From the NCBI GenBank assembly GCA_030065915.1, contig JASJCQ010000008.1:62001-126000 (forward strand): a DNA stretch of 64,000 bases, written 5' to 3'. The notes beneath the pieces were generated by a model that saw nothing but the letters and a program-made list of their open reading frames with translations, made no database searches and was not told the origin of the DNA. The stretch's first letter is position 1, and every line of letters begins with the position of its first letter. A program made the translations under genes and the position numbers. Shown one piece after another: positions 22,594-33,551 of the stretch. This DNA is from Woeseiaceae bacterium. Lineage in GTDB: Bacteria > Pseudomonadota > Gammaproteobacteria > Steroidobacterales > Woeseiaceae.

Positions 22594-25071
22594 ATGAACT
22601 ATGCTGGACTTATTACGCGGCCATTCTACTGGCTGGCCAGCCGCGTACTCAGCCTCTGGGCCCGGCCGGTCATTCAGCCTGACGAACCTTACTCGCTGAT
22701 CACGGACAGCAGCGCGGCCGTCTGCTATGTGCTAGAGACCGGTGGGCTGGCCGACCTGATGGCGCTCGAGCGAGCCGCTCGACTGCACAACCTGCCATCA
22801 CCGATTTCACCTTTCAGCTGCTGCGGGATTACCGAAAACGCCCGTGTCGTCGTCCTGCGCCGGTCCAAGGGCTGGTTCTATCGACGTGCGTCGGGCGTCG
22901 CCTCGCCGCGGCTAAAGCGACTGGTTGCTGCCGCGGAGAAGGACGGCCAGGAACTTCTGCTGATCCCGGTAGCGATTTACTGGGGACGCTCGCCGCAGAA
23001 GGAAAGCTCCTTCGTCAAATTGCTCTTCTCGGAGAACTGGCAGGTCGCCGGGCGTTTGAAGAAGTTCTTCTCTACCTTGCTGCTCGGTCGAAATACGCTG
23101 CTGCGTTTCAGCGATGCGCTGCCGCTCAGCTCGATTGTCTCGCAGGACATTGATAACGAACTGGCATTCCGCAAGGTTTCGCGAGTGCTGCGCGTGCATT
23201 TCCGCCAACGGCGGGCGGCGACCGTGGGTCCCGACCTTTCCCACCGACGGACCCTGGTCAACCAGGTCCTCGTCGCACCGAGCGTCGTGAAGGCGATCGA
23301 TGCGGAAGTGGCGAACAAGAAGGGTGACAGGGAAGCCGTCCGACGCAAGGCACACAAGTACGGGATGGAAATAGCAGCGGATATCTCCTATCCGACGATC
23401 CGTGCGCTGGAACGCGTGCTCAAATGGCTGTGGAACAGGATTTACGACGGCGTCGAACTGAGTCACGTCGATCGTCTGCACGACGTCGCTGAAGACAAGG
23501 AAGTCGTCTATGTGCCGTGTCACCGAAGTCATTTCGACTACCTGCTACTCGGCTACATCGTCTATGAGCAGGGGCTGCATACGCCGCACATCGCCGCCGG
23601 CATCAACCTTAACCTCCCGATCGTCGGCCCCATCCTGCGGCGCGGCGGCGCCTTCTTCCTCAGGCGGACCTTCAAAGGCAATCGCCTCTACGCTGCGGTA
23701 TTCGATGCGTACCTGAACGAGATCCTGGTCCGTGGACATTCGATCGAGTACTTCGTCGAGGGCGGGCGCAGCCGGACCGGCCGCTTGCTCGCGCCGAAGG
23801 GCGGCATGCTCGCAATGACGGTTAACTCCTACGTTCGACAACCGGAGCGCCCCGTCGTGTTCGTGCCCGTCTATTTCGGCTATGAACGCCTGATCGAAGG
23901 AAGTGCTTTCATCAGCGAGCTCGGCGGCGCGAAGAAGGAAAAGGAGTCGCTTTTCGGGCTCATCAAATCCATACGCGCCCTCCGGGAGAACTTCGGCAAG
24001 GTTTACGTGAATTTTGCCGAGCCCATAGAACTCGACCCCATGCTCGACCAGATGCAGCAGGACTGGCGCGAGCAGGAATACATCGACGGCGAGCGTCCCG
24101 ACTGGCTGCCGAGCGTCGTTGACAGACTCGGCAAGACGATTATGACCGGCATCAACGCCGCTGCGGCCGTTACACCGATCAGCCTGCTCGCCTACGTCCT
24201 GCTGGCGACACCCAAACAGAAAATCGGTGAGACTGAGCTCAAGAGCCAGCTGCAGGTAACGATGGACCTGCTAAAGGGCTTCCACTACTCCGACCTCGTG
24301 ACACTGCCTGACACGACACCCGAGGAGATCATCGCGCACGGCGAGCATCTGGGCGCCATCACGCGAACGAATCACGCGATGGGCGATGTCTTGCACATGA
24401 GCGAGAAGACAGCCGTCCTGATGACCTACTTCCGAAACAACATCATGCACCTGCTCGCGGTTCCCGCATCGGTTGCCTGCTGCTTTATCCAGGGGCGAGA
24501 GCTCGAGTACAAGGAGCTGCAGCGCCTGATCCGGCTCATCTATCCCTTTATGCGCAAGGAACTTCACCTGCTCTGGCGCAGCGACGATGTCGACGACGTG
24601 ACGCTTGCGGCGATCGCAGCACTACAGCAGGCGGGCATCCTCGAGAACGCAGAGGACGGTGACGTCGCGAAACGGCCCAGGGCCGGTTCGGACAGGGCCT
24701 ACCAGCTGATGATGCTGGGCCAGACCATGGTGCCGATGCTGCAGCGCTTCTATCTCGCAATCGCCGTACTCGTTAAGAACGGGTCCGGCACGCTGACGCG
24801 TGCGCGCCTCGAGCAGCTCTGCGAGCAAAGTGCGGAACGTTTGTCGATGATCTACGGACTGCACTCGCCTGATTTCTTCAACAAGGCGCTGTTCCAGGAC
24901 TACATCCGAAAATTGCAGGATGCCAAGGTGATCAGGAAGAATGCCGACGGGAACCTGGAGTTCGACGATACGCTGACAAGTATTGGTGCCGATGCCCGGC
25001 TCGTGCTGGGTGAGGAGATCCGGCACAGTATCCTGTCGTTGACCGAAGCCGGTGCCGGACAACAGGCATGA
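22594..25071 (+). CDS. plsB: glycerol-3-phosphate 1-O-acyltransferase
   Basis: 825 residues, the usual PlsB length. Moves an acyl group from acyl-ACP or acyl-CoA to position 1 of glycerol-3-phosphate, the first step of phospholipid synthesis, at the inner membrane. Acyltransferase blocks are intact: I HRSHFDYLL (the HX4D catalytic pair), II GGAFFLRRTFKGNRLY, III FVEGGRSRTGRLL and IV VVFVPVYFGYERL. A short N-terminal FYWLASRVLSLWARP segment may contact the membrane. It overlaps trhO by 4 bp. Confidence 0.96.
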   Translation: MNYAGLITRPFYWLASRVLSLWARPVIQPDEPYSLITDSSAAVCYVLETGGLADLMALERAARLHNLPSPISPFSCCGITENARVVVLRRSKGWFYRRASGVASPRLKRLVAAAEKDGQELLLIPVAIYWGRSPQKESSFVKLLFSENWQVAGRLKKFFSTLLLGRNTLLRFSDALPLSSIVSQDIDNELAFRKVSRVLRVHFRQRRAATVGPDLSHRRTLVNQVLVAPSVVKAIDAEVANKKGDREAVRRKAHKYGMEIAADISYPTIRALERVLKWLWNRIYDGVELSHVDRLHDVAEDKEVVYVPCHRSHFDYLLLGYIVYEQGLHTPHIAAGINLNLPIVGPILRRGGAFFLRRTFKGNRLYAAVFDAYLNEILVRGHSIEYFVEGGRSRTGRLLAPKGGMLAMTVNSYVRQPERPVVFVPVYFGYERLIEGSAFISELGGAKKEKESLFGLIKSIRALRENFGKVYVNFAEPIELDPMLDQMQQDWREQEYIDGERPDWLPSVVDRLGKTIMTGINAAAAVTPISLLAYVLLATPKQKIGETELKSQLQVTMDLLKGFHYSDLVTLPDTTPEEIIAHGEHLGAITRTNHAMGDVLHMSEKTAVLMTYFRNNIMHLLAVPASVACCFIQGRELEYKELQRLIRLIYPFMRKELHLLWRSDDVDDVTLAAIAALQQAGILENAEDGDVAKRPRAGSDRAYQLMMLGQTMVPMLQRFYLAIAVLVKNGSGTLTRARLEQLCEQSAERLSMIYGLHSPDFFNKALFQDYIRKLQDAKVIRKNADGNLEFDDTLTSIGADARLVLGEEIRHSILSLTEAGAGQQA

Positions 25072-25976
25072 AGGTCGCCGCGTTCTACCGATTCCTGGAC
25101 CTCGAGCATCCGCAGGCGTTTCGCGACGCGCTGGAGGCGCAATGCAGGGAGGCCGGACTGCTTGGTACGGTCCTCGTGGCCCACGAGGGATTCAACGGTA
25201 CGCTGGCAGGCGAAGAGGCTCAGATCCAGTCTGTTTTTTCCTGGATCGAAATGCACCTCGATCTCGATTCACCGCTGGAGCCGCGCTGGACCGACGCCGA
25301 AGAAGCGCCGTTCCAGCGCATGCGCGTCAAAGTCAAAAAGGAAATCGTCACGCTGGGCCGGCCCGACCTGCGCCCGCACGAACGGACCGGGACCTATGTG
25401 CCACCGGCCGAGTGGAATGCGTTGATCGAGCGGCCCGACGTCGTGCTCATCGACACGAGAAACCACTACGAGGTCGAGGTGGGCACGTTCCCGAATGCGA
25501 TCGACCCGCGCACCGACAGTTTCAGAGAATTCGAGGCGTTCGCGAACGAACTGGCGAGCGCCGACAAAGCCAAGCCGCTGGCGATGTTTTGCACCGGTGG
25601 CATTCGCTGTGAGAAGGCGACCGCGCTGATGCTCGAGCTAGGGTTCGACGAGGTCTATCACTTGCAGGGCGGAATCCTCGAGTACCTGCGGCAGGTACCG
25701 CCATCCGAGAATCGATGGGACGGCGAGTGTTTCGTCTTCGACAAGCGCGTCGCCGTCGATCGGGATTTGTCAGAGGGCGGTTACGTGCAGTGTCATGCCT
25801 GCCGACGCCCGCTGTCTGCAGCCGACCTCGCTTCGCCGCACTATCGGGAAGGCGTGTCCTGCCCGAATTGCATCAACGAACTCGAGTCTGAGCGTGTCGA
25901 AAGACTGGAAGAGCGCCGCAAGCAGGTGGCGCTGGCGCGCGAGCGGGGCGAGCAGCACATACATCGCGACGACTGA
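25068..25976 (+). CDS. trhO: tRNA uridine 5-hydroxylation protein (rhodanese-related)
   Basis: 302 residues. Family YceA/TrhO, which makes 5-hydroxyuridine at position 34 of some tRNAs using O2. The N-terminal acylphosphatase-like domain (about 1-95) has GTVLVAHEGFNGT. The rhodanese domain (about 115-215) has the catalytic Cys175 in FCTGGIRCEKA. The C-terminal zinc-like cysteines are in CHACRRPL and CPNCINE. The ATG overlaps the end of plsB, so the two are coupled. Confidence 0.93.
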   Translation: MKVAAFYRFLDLEHPQAFRDALEAQCREAGLLGTVLVAHEGFNGTLAGEEAQIQSVFSWIEMHLDLDSPLEPRWTDAEEAPFQRMRVKVKKEIVTLGRPDLRPHERTGTYVPPAEWNALIERPDVVLIDTRNHYEVEVGTFPNAIDPRTDSFREFEAFANELASADKAKPLAMFCTGGIRCEKATALMLELGFDEVYHLQGGILEYLRQVPPSENRWDGECFVFDKRVAVDRDLSEGGYVQCHACRRPLSAADLASPHYREGVSCPNCINELESERVERLEERRKQVALARERGEQHIHRDD

Positions 25977-26032
25977 GCCCGGTCGCCACCGAAGTGGCGG
26001 TCCGTGGGCAGCTCCAGATTGGCTGCGGCTGT

Positions 26033-26521
26033 CTAGCGATAGGATTGGTAAACGCTGGCTTTACCGTCCGCATCGATCAGCAATACGTCGTACGGATCTG
26101 CGACGTTGCCGTACATCGGCCCGTCCATGCCCGGGGACCCGCGTGGCATCGCCGGTACTGACAGGCCGACCGCCTGCGGCTTCTCTTCCAGCAGGCGATG
26201 AATCTCGCGTGCAGGCACATGGCCCTCGATTGCGTAGCCTTCGACCTCGCCGGTATGACAGGAACCGAAGCGTACCGGCATGCCCAGCCGCTTCCTGGCG
26301 TCGCTGTTACCCTCGTCAAAACTCGAGACAGTAAAGCCGTTCTCTTCGAGGTGGTCGATCCAGTCTTTGCAGCAACCGCAGGTCGGGCTCTTCCAGACCT
26401 TGACCAATGGCTTGTCTGCCCGTGCATCGCGCGGCAGACCGAGCGCCGTCGCGACCGATCCGAGGGCAAGCGCGCCGAGAACCTGTCGTCGTCGGGGGTT
26501 GATTTCTCTGTTGTCTTTCAT
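26033..26521 (-). CDS. DUF411 metal-binding periplasmic protein
   Basis: 162 residues with a Tat-like signal (RRRQVLGALALGSVATALGL, residues 10-29) and a mature DUF411 domain. The key VWKSPTCGCCKDWIDHL gives a CGCC thiol motif, and RFGSCHTGEVEGYAIEGHVP is the second conserved block. The domain is found in copper-responsive settings and is thought to bind metal, but its role is not proven. The ATG at 26521 starts the signal; upstream in-frame starts give a non-signal prefix. Divergent from the HiPIP gene at 26756. Confidence 0.82.
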   Translation of the reverse strand: MKDNREINPRRRQVLGALALGSVATALGLPRDARADKPLVKVWKSPTCGCCKDWIDHLEENGFTVSSFDEGNSDARKRLGMPVRFGSCHTGEVEGYAIEGHVPAREIHRLLEEKPQAVGLSVPAMPRGSPGMDGPMYGNVADPYDVLLIDADGKASVYQSYR

Positions 26522-26755
26522 AGTGTCTGACGTCCGAGAGCCAAGTGGCAGTGTTTCGAACATAGCCAGTGGGGAACCGGGAATCAATGCGGAGACCACA
26601 AGACTGTGAAGCGGCTGCCGCCGAGCCAGTGATGCAAGACATAACGCGTGCCGCTGCGCCGGTGGTGTTTGCATGCATTTCCGAAATCGTTTTTACTCAG
26701 GCGACATTTAAGAAAAGCGCCCGGCGCACGACGCCGGGCTCCACAGGGAGGAGTT

Positions 26756-27214
26756 ATGAGCGTAGAAAAACCCGATAACAACGATCGCCGCAAGGTGCTG
26801 AAGATTCTCGGTTACGGCGCCGCGACGGTTCCGTTGGCGACATTGAGCGCCTGTTCCGGCGAGAAGGCGCCGCCGCCCGCAGAGCCGGCACCGTCTGCTG
26901 CGGAACCCGCTCCCGAACCCGAAGTGCCCGCGGCTGAGGAGGTAGCACCCGAGCCCGCTCCGGCGGAAGCGGCTGCCGACGTGCAGCTGCCATTGCTGAG
27001 TGAAGACGATCCGACCGCAAAGTCGCTTGGTTATGTTGCCGATGCCAGCAGCGTCGATGCTGACAAGTACCCTCGCTACGAAGCCGGACAGGCGTGCTCG
27101 AACTGCGCGCTGTACATGGGAGGCGACGCCCCCAAAGGCGCGTGTTCGATCTTCCCTGGCAAAGCGGTAATGGGTGCAGGTTGGTGTAGCGTCTACGCAC
27201 CGAAGGCGACCTGA
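26756..27214 (+). CDS. high-potential iron-sulfur protein, Tat signal with lipobox
   Basis: 152 residues. Twin arginine at 11-12 (DRRKVLKILGYG), a hydrophobic stretch, then LSAC with Cys33 as a lipobox. A linker of about 45 residues rich in Ala, Pro and Glu follows. The HiPIP domain (about 78-152) has all four cluster ligands: Cys114, Cys117, Cys130 and Cys144, ending GWCSVYAPK. It carries electrons in the periplasm, for instance from bc1 to an oxidase or reaction centre. The GGAG ribosome site precedes the ATG. The lipobox suggests it is tethered rather than free. Confidence 0.9.
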   Translation: MSVEKPDNNDRRKVLKILGYGAATVPLATLSACSGEKAPPPAEPAPSAAEPAPEPEVPAAEEVAPEPAPAEAAADVQLPLLSEDDPTAKSLGYVADASSVDADKYPRYEAGQACSNCALYMGGDAPKGACSIFPGKAVMGAGWCSVYAPKAT

Positions 27215-27267
27215 TCAGACCGGGCTGAATCACTGGATCCCGGTCTCGCCGCGGGAAGGCATCGAGG

Positions 27268-27483
27268 TCAGGCGTCGAGATCGGGTATCAGTTCGCTTTC
27301 CAGCGCGCTGATCATGTCCTTCAGCAGCAGTTTGCGCTTTTTCAGCCGCCGGACACGCAGCTGATCAACGTTCGGGTCGTGCTGCAGCCGATCGATCAGG
27401 TTATCCAGGTCACGATGGCTCACGCGAAGCTCGCGCAAGCGATCGAACTGCTTGAAGCACTCCGTGTCGACTTTATCGGACAT
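27268..27483 (-). CDS. DUF465 (YdcH-like) small protein
   Basis: 71 residues, two helices. The pattern LRELRVSHRDLDNLIDRL, then VDQLRVRRLKKRKLLLKDMI, is the DUF465 signature (the HxxLdxxI...LkkeKLxLKDxI repeat). Members are cytosolic, abundant and of unknown function. Convergent with the HiPIP gene; a GACCGGG / CCCGGTC hairpin (27218-27245) lies between them. The next gene in the same direction, cysQ, ends 66 bp upstream of its start. Confidence 0.85.
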   Translation of the reverse strand: MSDKVDTECFKQFDRLRELRVSHRDLDNLIDRLQHDPNVDQLRVRRLKKRKLLLKDMISALESELIPDLDA

Positions 27484-27548
27484 GGTTTCGTTCTTGGCAG
27501 ACCCGGCGGCAACAGCGTAAGCCGCCTAAATCACAGAATAATTACATG

Positions 27549-28352
<804 letters not shown>

Positions 28353-28384
28353 CGATTCATCCTCCTGACAGCGCGCGAAGTATA

Positions 28385-29047
28385 GTGAAAAACCATCCCA
28401 AAGCCATGCTCGATCGATGCGAGACGCTGATGCTCGACATGGACGGTACGCTGCTCGACCTGGCCTTCGATAATTACATGTGGCTGCATCACGTGCCGGA
28501 ACGTTACGCGGAGCGGCATTCCATTCCACTCGAGCAAGCCAGGGCCGAGCTCTATGAGCGCTTTCGCAGTTTGCGTGGAACACTCGACTGGTATTGCCTC
28601 GACCACTGGAGCGAAGCGTTGGGCCTGGACATCGTCGGGCTGCATCGCGATGAAAACCACCGCATTGGCTACCTGCCGGGCGCGGAAGACTTCCTGGCGG
28701 ATGTCCGGCAGCGCGACATTCGGGTGCTGCTGGTGACCAACTCCCACGCGGAAACGCTGATCCTCAAACACGAGGTAACCGGTCTGCGCGATCACTTCGA
28801 TCGCGTCTACACGTCGCACGAGTTCGGCCATCCCAAGGAAGACCAGCCTTTCTGGCAGGCGCTGCGTGAGGAGGAGGGATTCGATCCGTCGACGACACTC
28901 TTCGTTGACGACAACCACGACGTCCTCGAGAGTGCCTCCACCTTCGGTATCGATATGCTGGTCACCGTTACTCGGCCCGATACGTCAGAGCCCGAACGTG
29001 ATAGCCGGCACTACGCCGGAGTCAAAGCTGTTGCCGAGCTAATCTAG
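28385..29047 (+). CDS. yrfG: GMP/IMP nucleotidase (YrfG)
   Basis: 220-residue HAD phosphatase. Motif I MLDMDGTLLDLAFDNYMWLHHVP is family-specific for YrfG, which dephosphorylates GMP and IMP. Motif II LLVTNSH, motif III FGHPKEDQPFW with the catalytic Lys, and motif IV TLFVDDNHDVLESA are all present. GTG at 28385 is used here; ATG at 28406 is the alternative and still precedes motif I. Convergent with rhlB: the two stop codons overlap by 4 bp. Confidence 0.9.
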   Translation: MKNHPKAMLDRCETLMLDMDGTLLDLAFDNYMWLHHVPERYAERHSIPLEQARAELYERFRSLRGTLDWYCLDHWSEALGLDIVGLHRDENHRIGYLPGAEDFLADVRQRDIRVLLVTNSHAETLILKHEVTGLRDHFDRVYTSHEFGHPKEDQPFWQALREEEGFDPSTTLFVDDNHDVLESASTFGIDMLVTVTRPDTSEPERDSRHYAGVKAVAELI

Positions 29048-30318
29048 CCGGACCGACGATTCCGCGAATTCCCGGACGAGCGGCGGCGCTGTCCACCGCC
29101 TCGACCTTGTTGTGGTTTGCGCTTCGGCCGGGGCTTCGGTCTTTCGAGTTTCGGCAGTAGCGCCGGGTCGTAGCTGGCTACAGGAATTTTGTGTCCGATG
29201 TAGTCTTCGATGTCCGGCAGCGACATCGCGTAGGTTTCACAGCCGAAGCTGACGGCATCGCCGGACGCTCCGGCCCTCGCCGTGCGGCCAATCCTGTGCA
29301 CGTAGTCCTCGGCGTCCTGCGGGAGGTCGTAATTGATGACGTACTGCACGTCGGGAATGTGCAGGCCGCGCGACGCAACGTCGGTGCCGATCAGCACCTG
29401 CAGCTTGCCGGCCTGGAATTCTGTCAGCATGCGCTGCCGCTTCTTCTGCGGTACGTCACCGGAGATGGCGGCGGCATGTATGTCGTTTGCGAGACAGTAC
29501 GCGAGGACACGTTCCGCTTCCCGTTTCATATTGACGAACACCATGATCCGTCCTTCGCCCATCTCGCGTATGAGGCCGATCAACAGCGGCATCTTTTCTT
29601 CGTTGGACGGGAAGAAGATCGCCTGTCGAACGCGGTCCGCCGTCACCTTGTCCGTTTCTATCTTGATGAGCTCCGGCTCGTTCATGTGTTCGTAAGCGAG
29701 TTCCAGTACACGCTGAGACAACGTCGCCGAAAACAACATGTTGAGGCGTTTGTCGGGCGCCGGCAGTCGACGCAGTAAGTAGCGAATGTCTTTGATGAAC
29801 CCGAGGTCGAACATGCGGTCGGCTTCATCGAGCACGGCCACCTGGACCTGGTCAAGTTTGAAGACGCCCTGCTTGTAGTAGTCAATGATTCGGCCCGGCG
29901 TGCCGATCAGGATGTCAATCCCGTTTTCGATCGTGCGACGTTGCTTCTCATAGTCGGTGCCGCCGTAGGCAAGCCCGACTTTGAAGCCCGTGTGCTTACA
30001 CAGCGATTCGGCGTCTTTCGCAATTTGTACAGCGAGCTCGCGAGTCGGCGCCAGCATGAACGCCCTCGGTTGTTTCTTCTCTGGCTGCGGCGATTCGTCG
30101 TTGAGCATTTTCTGGAAGGTTGCGATCAGGAAGGCGGCCGTCTTGCCCGTGCCGGTTTGTGCCTGCCCGGCGACATCGTGCCCTTCGATAGCGATCGGCA
30201 AGGTCTGCGCCTGGATCGGCGTACAGAATTCAAACCCGGTATCACGGATTCCGGCCTGAACCTGTTCATGCAGGTCCAGCGCATCGAATCTGAGATCGCT
30301 CAGATGGTTTTCAGACAT
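29044..30318 (-). CDS. rhlB: DEAD-box RNA helicase RhlB
   Basis: 424 residues. Domain 1 has the Q motif around FCTPIQAQTLP, Walker A AQTGTGKT (53-60), PTRELAVQI, TPGRIIDYY, DEADRMFDLGF and SAT. Domain 2 has VFVNMKREAERV, TDVASRGLHIPDV and HRIGRTARAG. The last ~45 residues are basic and glycine-rich, as in RhlB, the RNA helicase of the RNA degradosome. Position next to trxA-rho, divergent across 280 bp, is the usual gammaproteobacterial arrangement and supports RhlB over other DEAD-box proteins. Confidence 0.92.
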   Translation of the reverse strand: MSENHLSDLRFDALDLHEQVQAGIRDTGFEFCTPIQAQTLPIAIEGHDVAGQAQTGTGKTAAFLIATFQKMLNDESPQPEKKQPRAFMLAPTRELAVQIAKDAESLCKHTGFKVGLAYGGTDYEKQRRTIENGIDILIGTPGRIIDYYKQGVFKLDQVQVAVLDEADRMFDLGFIKDIRYLLRRLPAPDKRLNMLFSATLSQRVLELAYEHMNEPELIKIETDKVTADRVRQAIFFPSNEEKMPLLIGLIREMGEGRIMVFVNMKREAERVLAYCLANDIHAAAISGDVPQKKRQRMLTEFQAGKLQVLIGTDVASRGLHIPDVQYVINYDLPQDAEDYVHRIGRTARAGASGDAVSFGCETYAMSLPDIEDYIGHKIPVASYDPALLPKLERPKPRPKRKPQQGRGGGQRRRSSGNSRNRRSG

Positions 30319-30597
30319 AAATTACGGGCCAGAAAAAGTAGGTTAAATACTTGCAAAAGGGCGCGGGAACGGGTGACAATGTCGTTAATTCGACGCGACA
30401 ACCGTCGCACTCGCCACTTTCCTTGATAGATTCCAGTCAATAAACCGGATTTGAAACCGGACGAAGTCGGCATAAAGCTGCGACAGTGTGCCTGAATAGA
30501 GGGGCAGCGTCATCCATTTTCCAAGGCTCGTCCGTCTGGGGAGACCGAGACGAGCCATTCAATCAAAAACCTTAGCTTCGTTTGGAGGACCTGACCA
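30319..30597. promoter_or_regulatory. divergent rhlB / trxA promoter region
   Basis: 279 bp without a gene. Near 30451 the sequence TTGAAA, a 16-bp gap and TAAAGC could serve trxA, leaving a leader of about 120 nt. For rhlB a weak TTGTCA near 30375 on the minus strand is the only candidate -35 I can point to. The GGAGG ribosome site of trxA is near 30583. Confidence 0.35.
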
Positions 30598-30920
30598 GTG
30601 AGCGACAAGATCGTGCACACGAGTGACAGTAGCTTCGAAAAAGACGTTTTGCAGTCTGAAAAGCCAGTTCTGCTGGATTTCTGGGCCGAGTGGTGTGGCC
30701 CCTGCAAAATGATCGCTCCGCTTCTGGATGAAGCGGCAGACGCTTACGCGGACCGCTTGTCCGTTATCAAGATGAACATAGACGAGAACCCGAACACACC
30801 GCAGAAGTTCGGCATTCGCAGCATACCGACGCTGATGCTGTTCAAAGACGGCAGCGTTCACGCACAAAAACTGGGTGCGATGTCAAAGTCGCAATTGGAT
30901 GAATTCCTGGACAGCAATCT

Positions 30921-30924
<4 letters not shown>
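30598..30924 (+). CDS. trxA: thioredoxin 1
   Basis: 108 residues, GTG start after GGAGG. The active site WCGPC is Cys33 and Cys36 within [17 protein letters not shown]. The cis-proline is in [14 protein letters not shown], followed by the usual final helix. It reduces disulfides in cytosolic proteins such as ribonucleotide reductase and PAPS reductase. Its TGA overlaps the GTG of rho by 4 bp. Confidence 0.97.
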
Positions 30925-32351
<1,427 letters not shown>

Positions 32352-32377
32352 AGAGCTTCGAACCCAGCAAAGAAAAG

Positions 32378-32403
32378 ACGCGGCTTTCGGGCCGCGTTTT
32401 TTT
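32378..32403 (+). terminator. intrinsic terminator after rho
   Basis: 7-bp stem ACGCGGC / GCCGCGT with a TTTCGG loop running into seven T, 27 bp after the rho stop. Confidence 0.93.
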
Positions 32404-32533
32404 GCTGCTTCACTTCCTTTGGACGCCTGAAAGCGTGTAACTGGAACGTCTGCCACGCGCGATTGTCCGACCGGACTGTGGTTGAATTCATGCGATTCGC
32501 ACAATTGTCATCCGAATAAAGTTCCGGGACCCG

Positions 32534-32539
32534 TATAAT
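32534..32539 (+). promoter_or_regulatory. -10 box of the RND operon
   Basis: TATAAT overlaps the first in-frame ATG (32538) of the adaptor gene. A transcript starting about 7 bases later would begin just before the second ATG at 32550, giving a leaderless or nearly leaderless mRNA. TTGTCA at 32505-32510 is too far upstream (23 bp) for a standard -35. Confidence 0.5.
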
Positions 32540-32549
32540 GCCGCGTTCT

Positions 32550-33551
32550 ATGAAACTCGCATTCAGCCTTCCCGTCTTTTTCCTGTGTGCCGCCGCCACA
32601 GCGTCGCCGATTTCCGTCAGCACGTCGCGACTCGACGAGGTGCTGGTCAATCGGGAGGCGCGCGCGGCAGCAACAGTCGTCTCGGCGAATGAACCCGTCG
32701 TAACGTCGCAGGTATCGGCGCTGGTGTATGAGGTTGTGCACGATGTGGGTGCCACCGTGAAGCGTGGCGATCTTATTGTGCGGCTCGACAATGACAATGC
32801 GCGCCTCGCGCTCGCGCAGGCGGAGGCTTCCTTGCAGGCGCTCGAGGCGCAGCTCGTCGAGGCGGAGGCGCGTGCGAAGAACGGCGAAGAGCTGCTCGAG
32901 CGCAACTTCATCTCTGACGAAGAACTGATCGCGCGTCAGGCGGCGCTGGCTGTCGTGGCGGCGAATCGGGACGGTCAGAAGGTGGCCGTCGAGGCAGCGA
33001 AGCTCGAGCTCAAGAGGACGAGGATCACGGCGCCATTCGACGCCGTGGTGCTGGCACGTCATGCGCAGGTAGGCGGCTATGTCCAGCCCGGCAGTCCCGT
33101 CGTGACGCTGACGCAGTCGAAAGGCCGTGAAGTGGACGCCGAGGTGGACGCACGCTACCTGGATTCCGTTAGCGACGTGGACGCATTCTTCTTTGAGAGT
33201 CGCTCCAGGCAGTGGCCGGTGGAATTGCTGCGTCTGACCGACGTGCTGGACCCTAACAGCGGCACGCTGACCGCGCGTTTCTCGTTTGTCGACGCCGCGG
33301 CGCCGATTGGCAGCAGCGGCCAGGTCGTCTGGAACGAGCTTAGCGGTGTCGTGCCGATCGACCTGATCGTGCAGCGCGGCGAGCGGCTCGGTGTGTTCGT
33401 GGTAAACGCCGGGCGGGCACAGTTCATCGCTATCGCAGGAGCTCAGCAGGGCAGGCCGGCCGCTGTCGATCTGCCTGCTGACACGCCGATCGTCGTACGC
33501 GGACAGCGACGACTGCAGGACGGTGACGAGGTCGAGGTCTTAGGCGAATGA
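32550..33551 (+). CDS. RND efflux periplasmic adaptor (membrane fusion protein)
   Basis: 333 residues from ATG 32550; the ATG at 32538 lies inside the -10 box. Signal peptide 1-19 (FSLPVFFLCAAATASP). Then a half-motif of the lipoyl domain (VSALVYEVVHDVGATVKRGDLIVRLD), a helical hairpin (about 80-140, EASLQALEAQLVEAEARA), the second lipoyl half (ITAPFDAVVLARHAQVGGYVQPG) and a beta-barrel domain. Joins the inner-membrane pump to an outer-membrane channel. ATGA overlap with the pump gene. No TolC-like gene is adjacent. Confidence 0.88.
   Translation: MKLAFSLPVFFLCAAATASPISVSTSRLDEVLVNREARAAATVVSANEPVVTSQVSALVYEVVHDVGATVKRGDLIVRLDNDNARLALAQAEASLQALEAQLVEAEARAKNGEELLERNFISDEELIARQAALAVVAANRDGQKVAVEAAKLELKRTRITAPFDAVVLARHAQVGGYVQPGSPVVTLTQSKGREVDAEVDARYLDSVSDVDAFFFESRSRQWPVELLRLTDVLDPNSGTLTARFSFVDAAAPIGSSGQVVWNELSGVVPIDLIVQRGERLGVFVVNAGRAQFIAIAGAQQGRPAAVDLPADTPIVVRGQRRLQDGDEVEVLGE

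Noticed and set aside
25984..25999. CGCCAC / GTGGCG hairpin between trhO and the DUF411 gene
   Set aside because: A stem with no T-run in a short convergent gap; too weak to list as a terminator.
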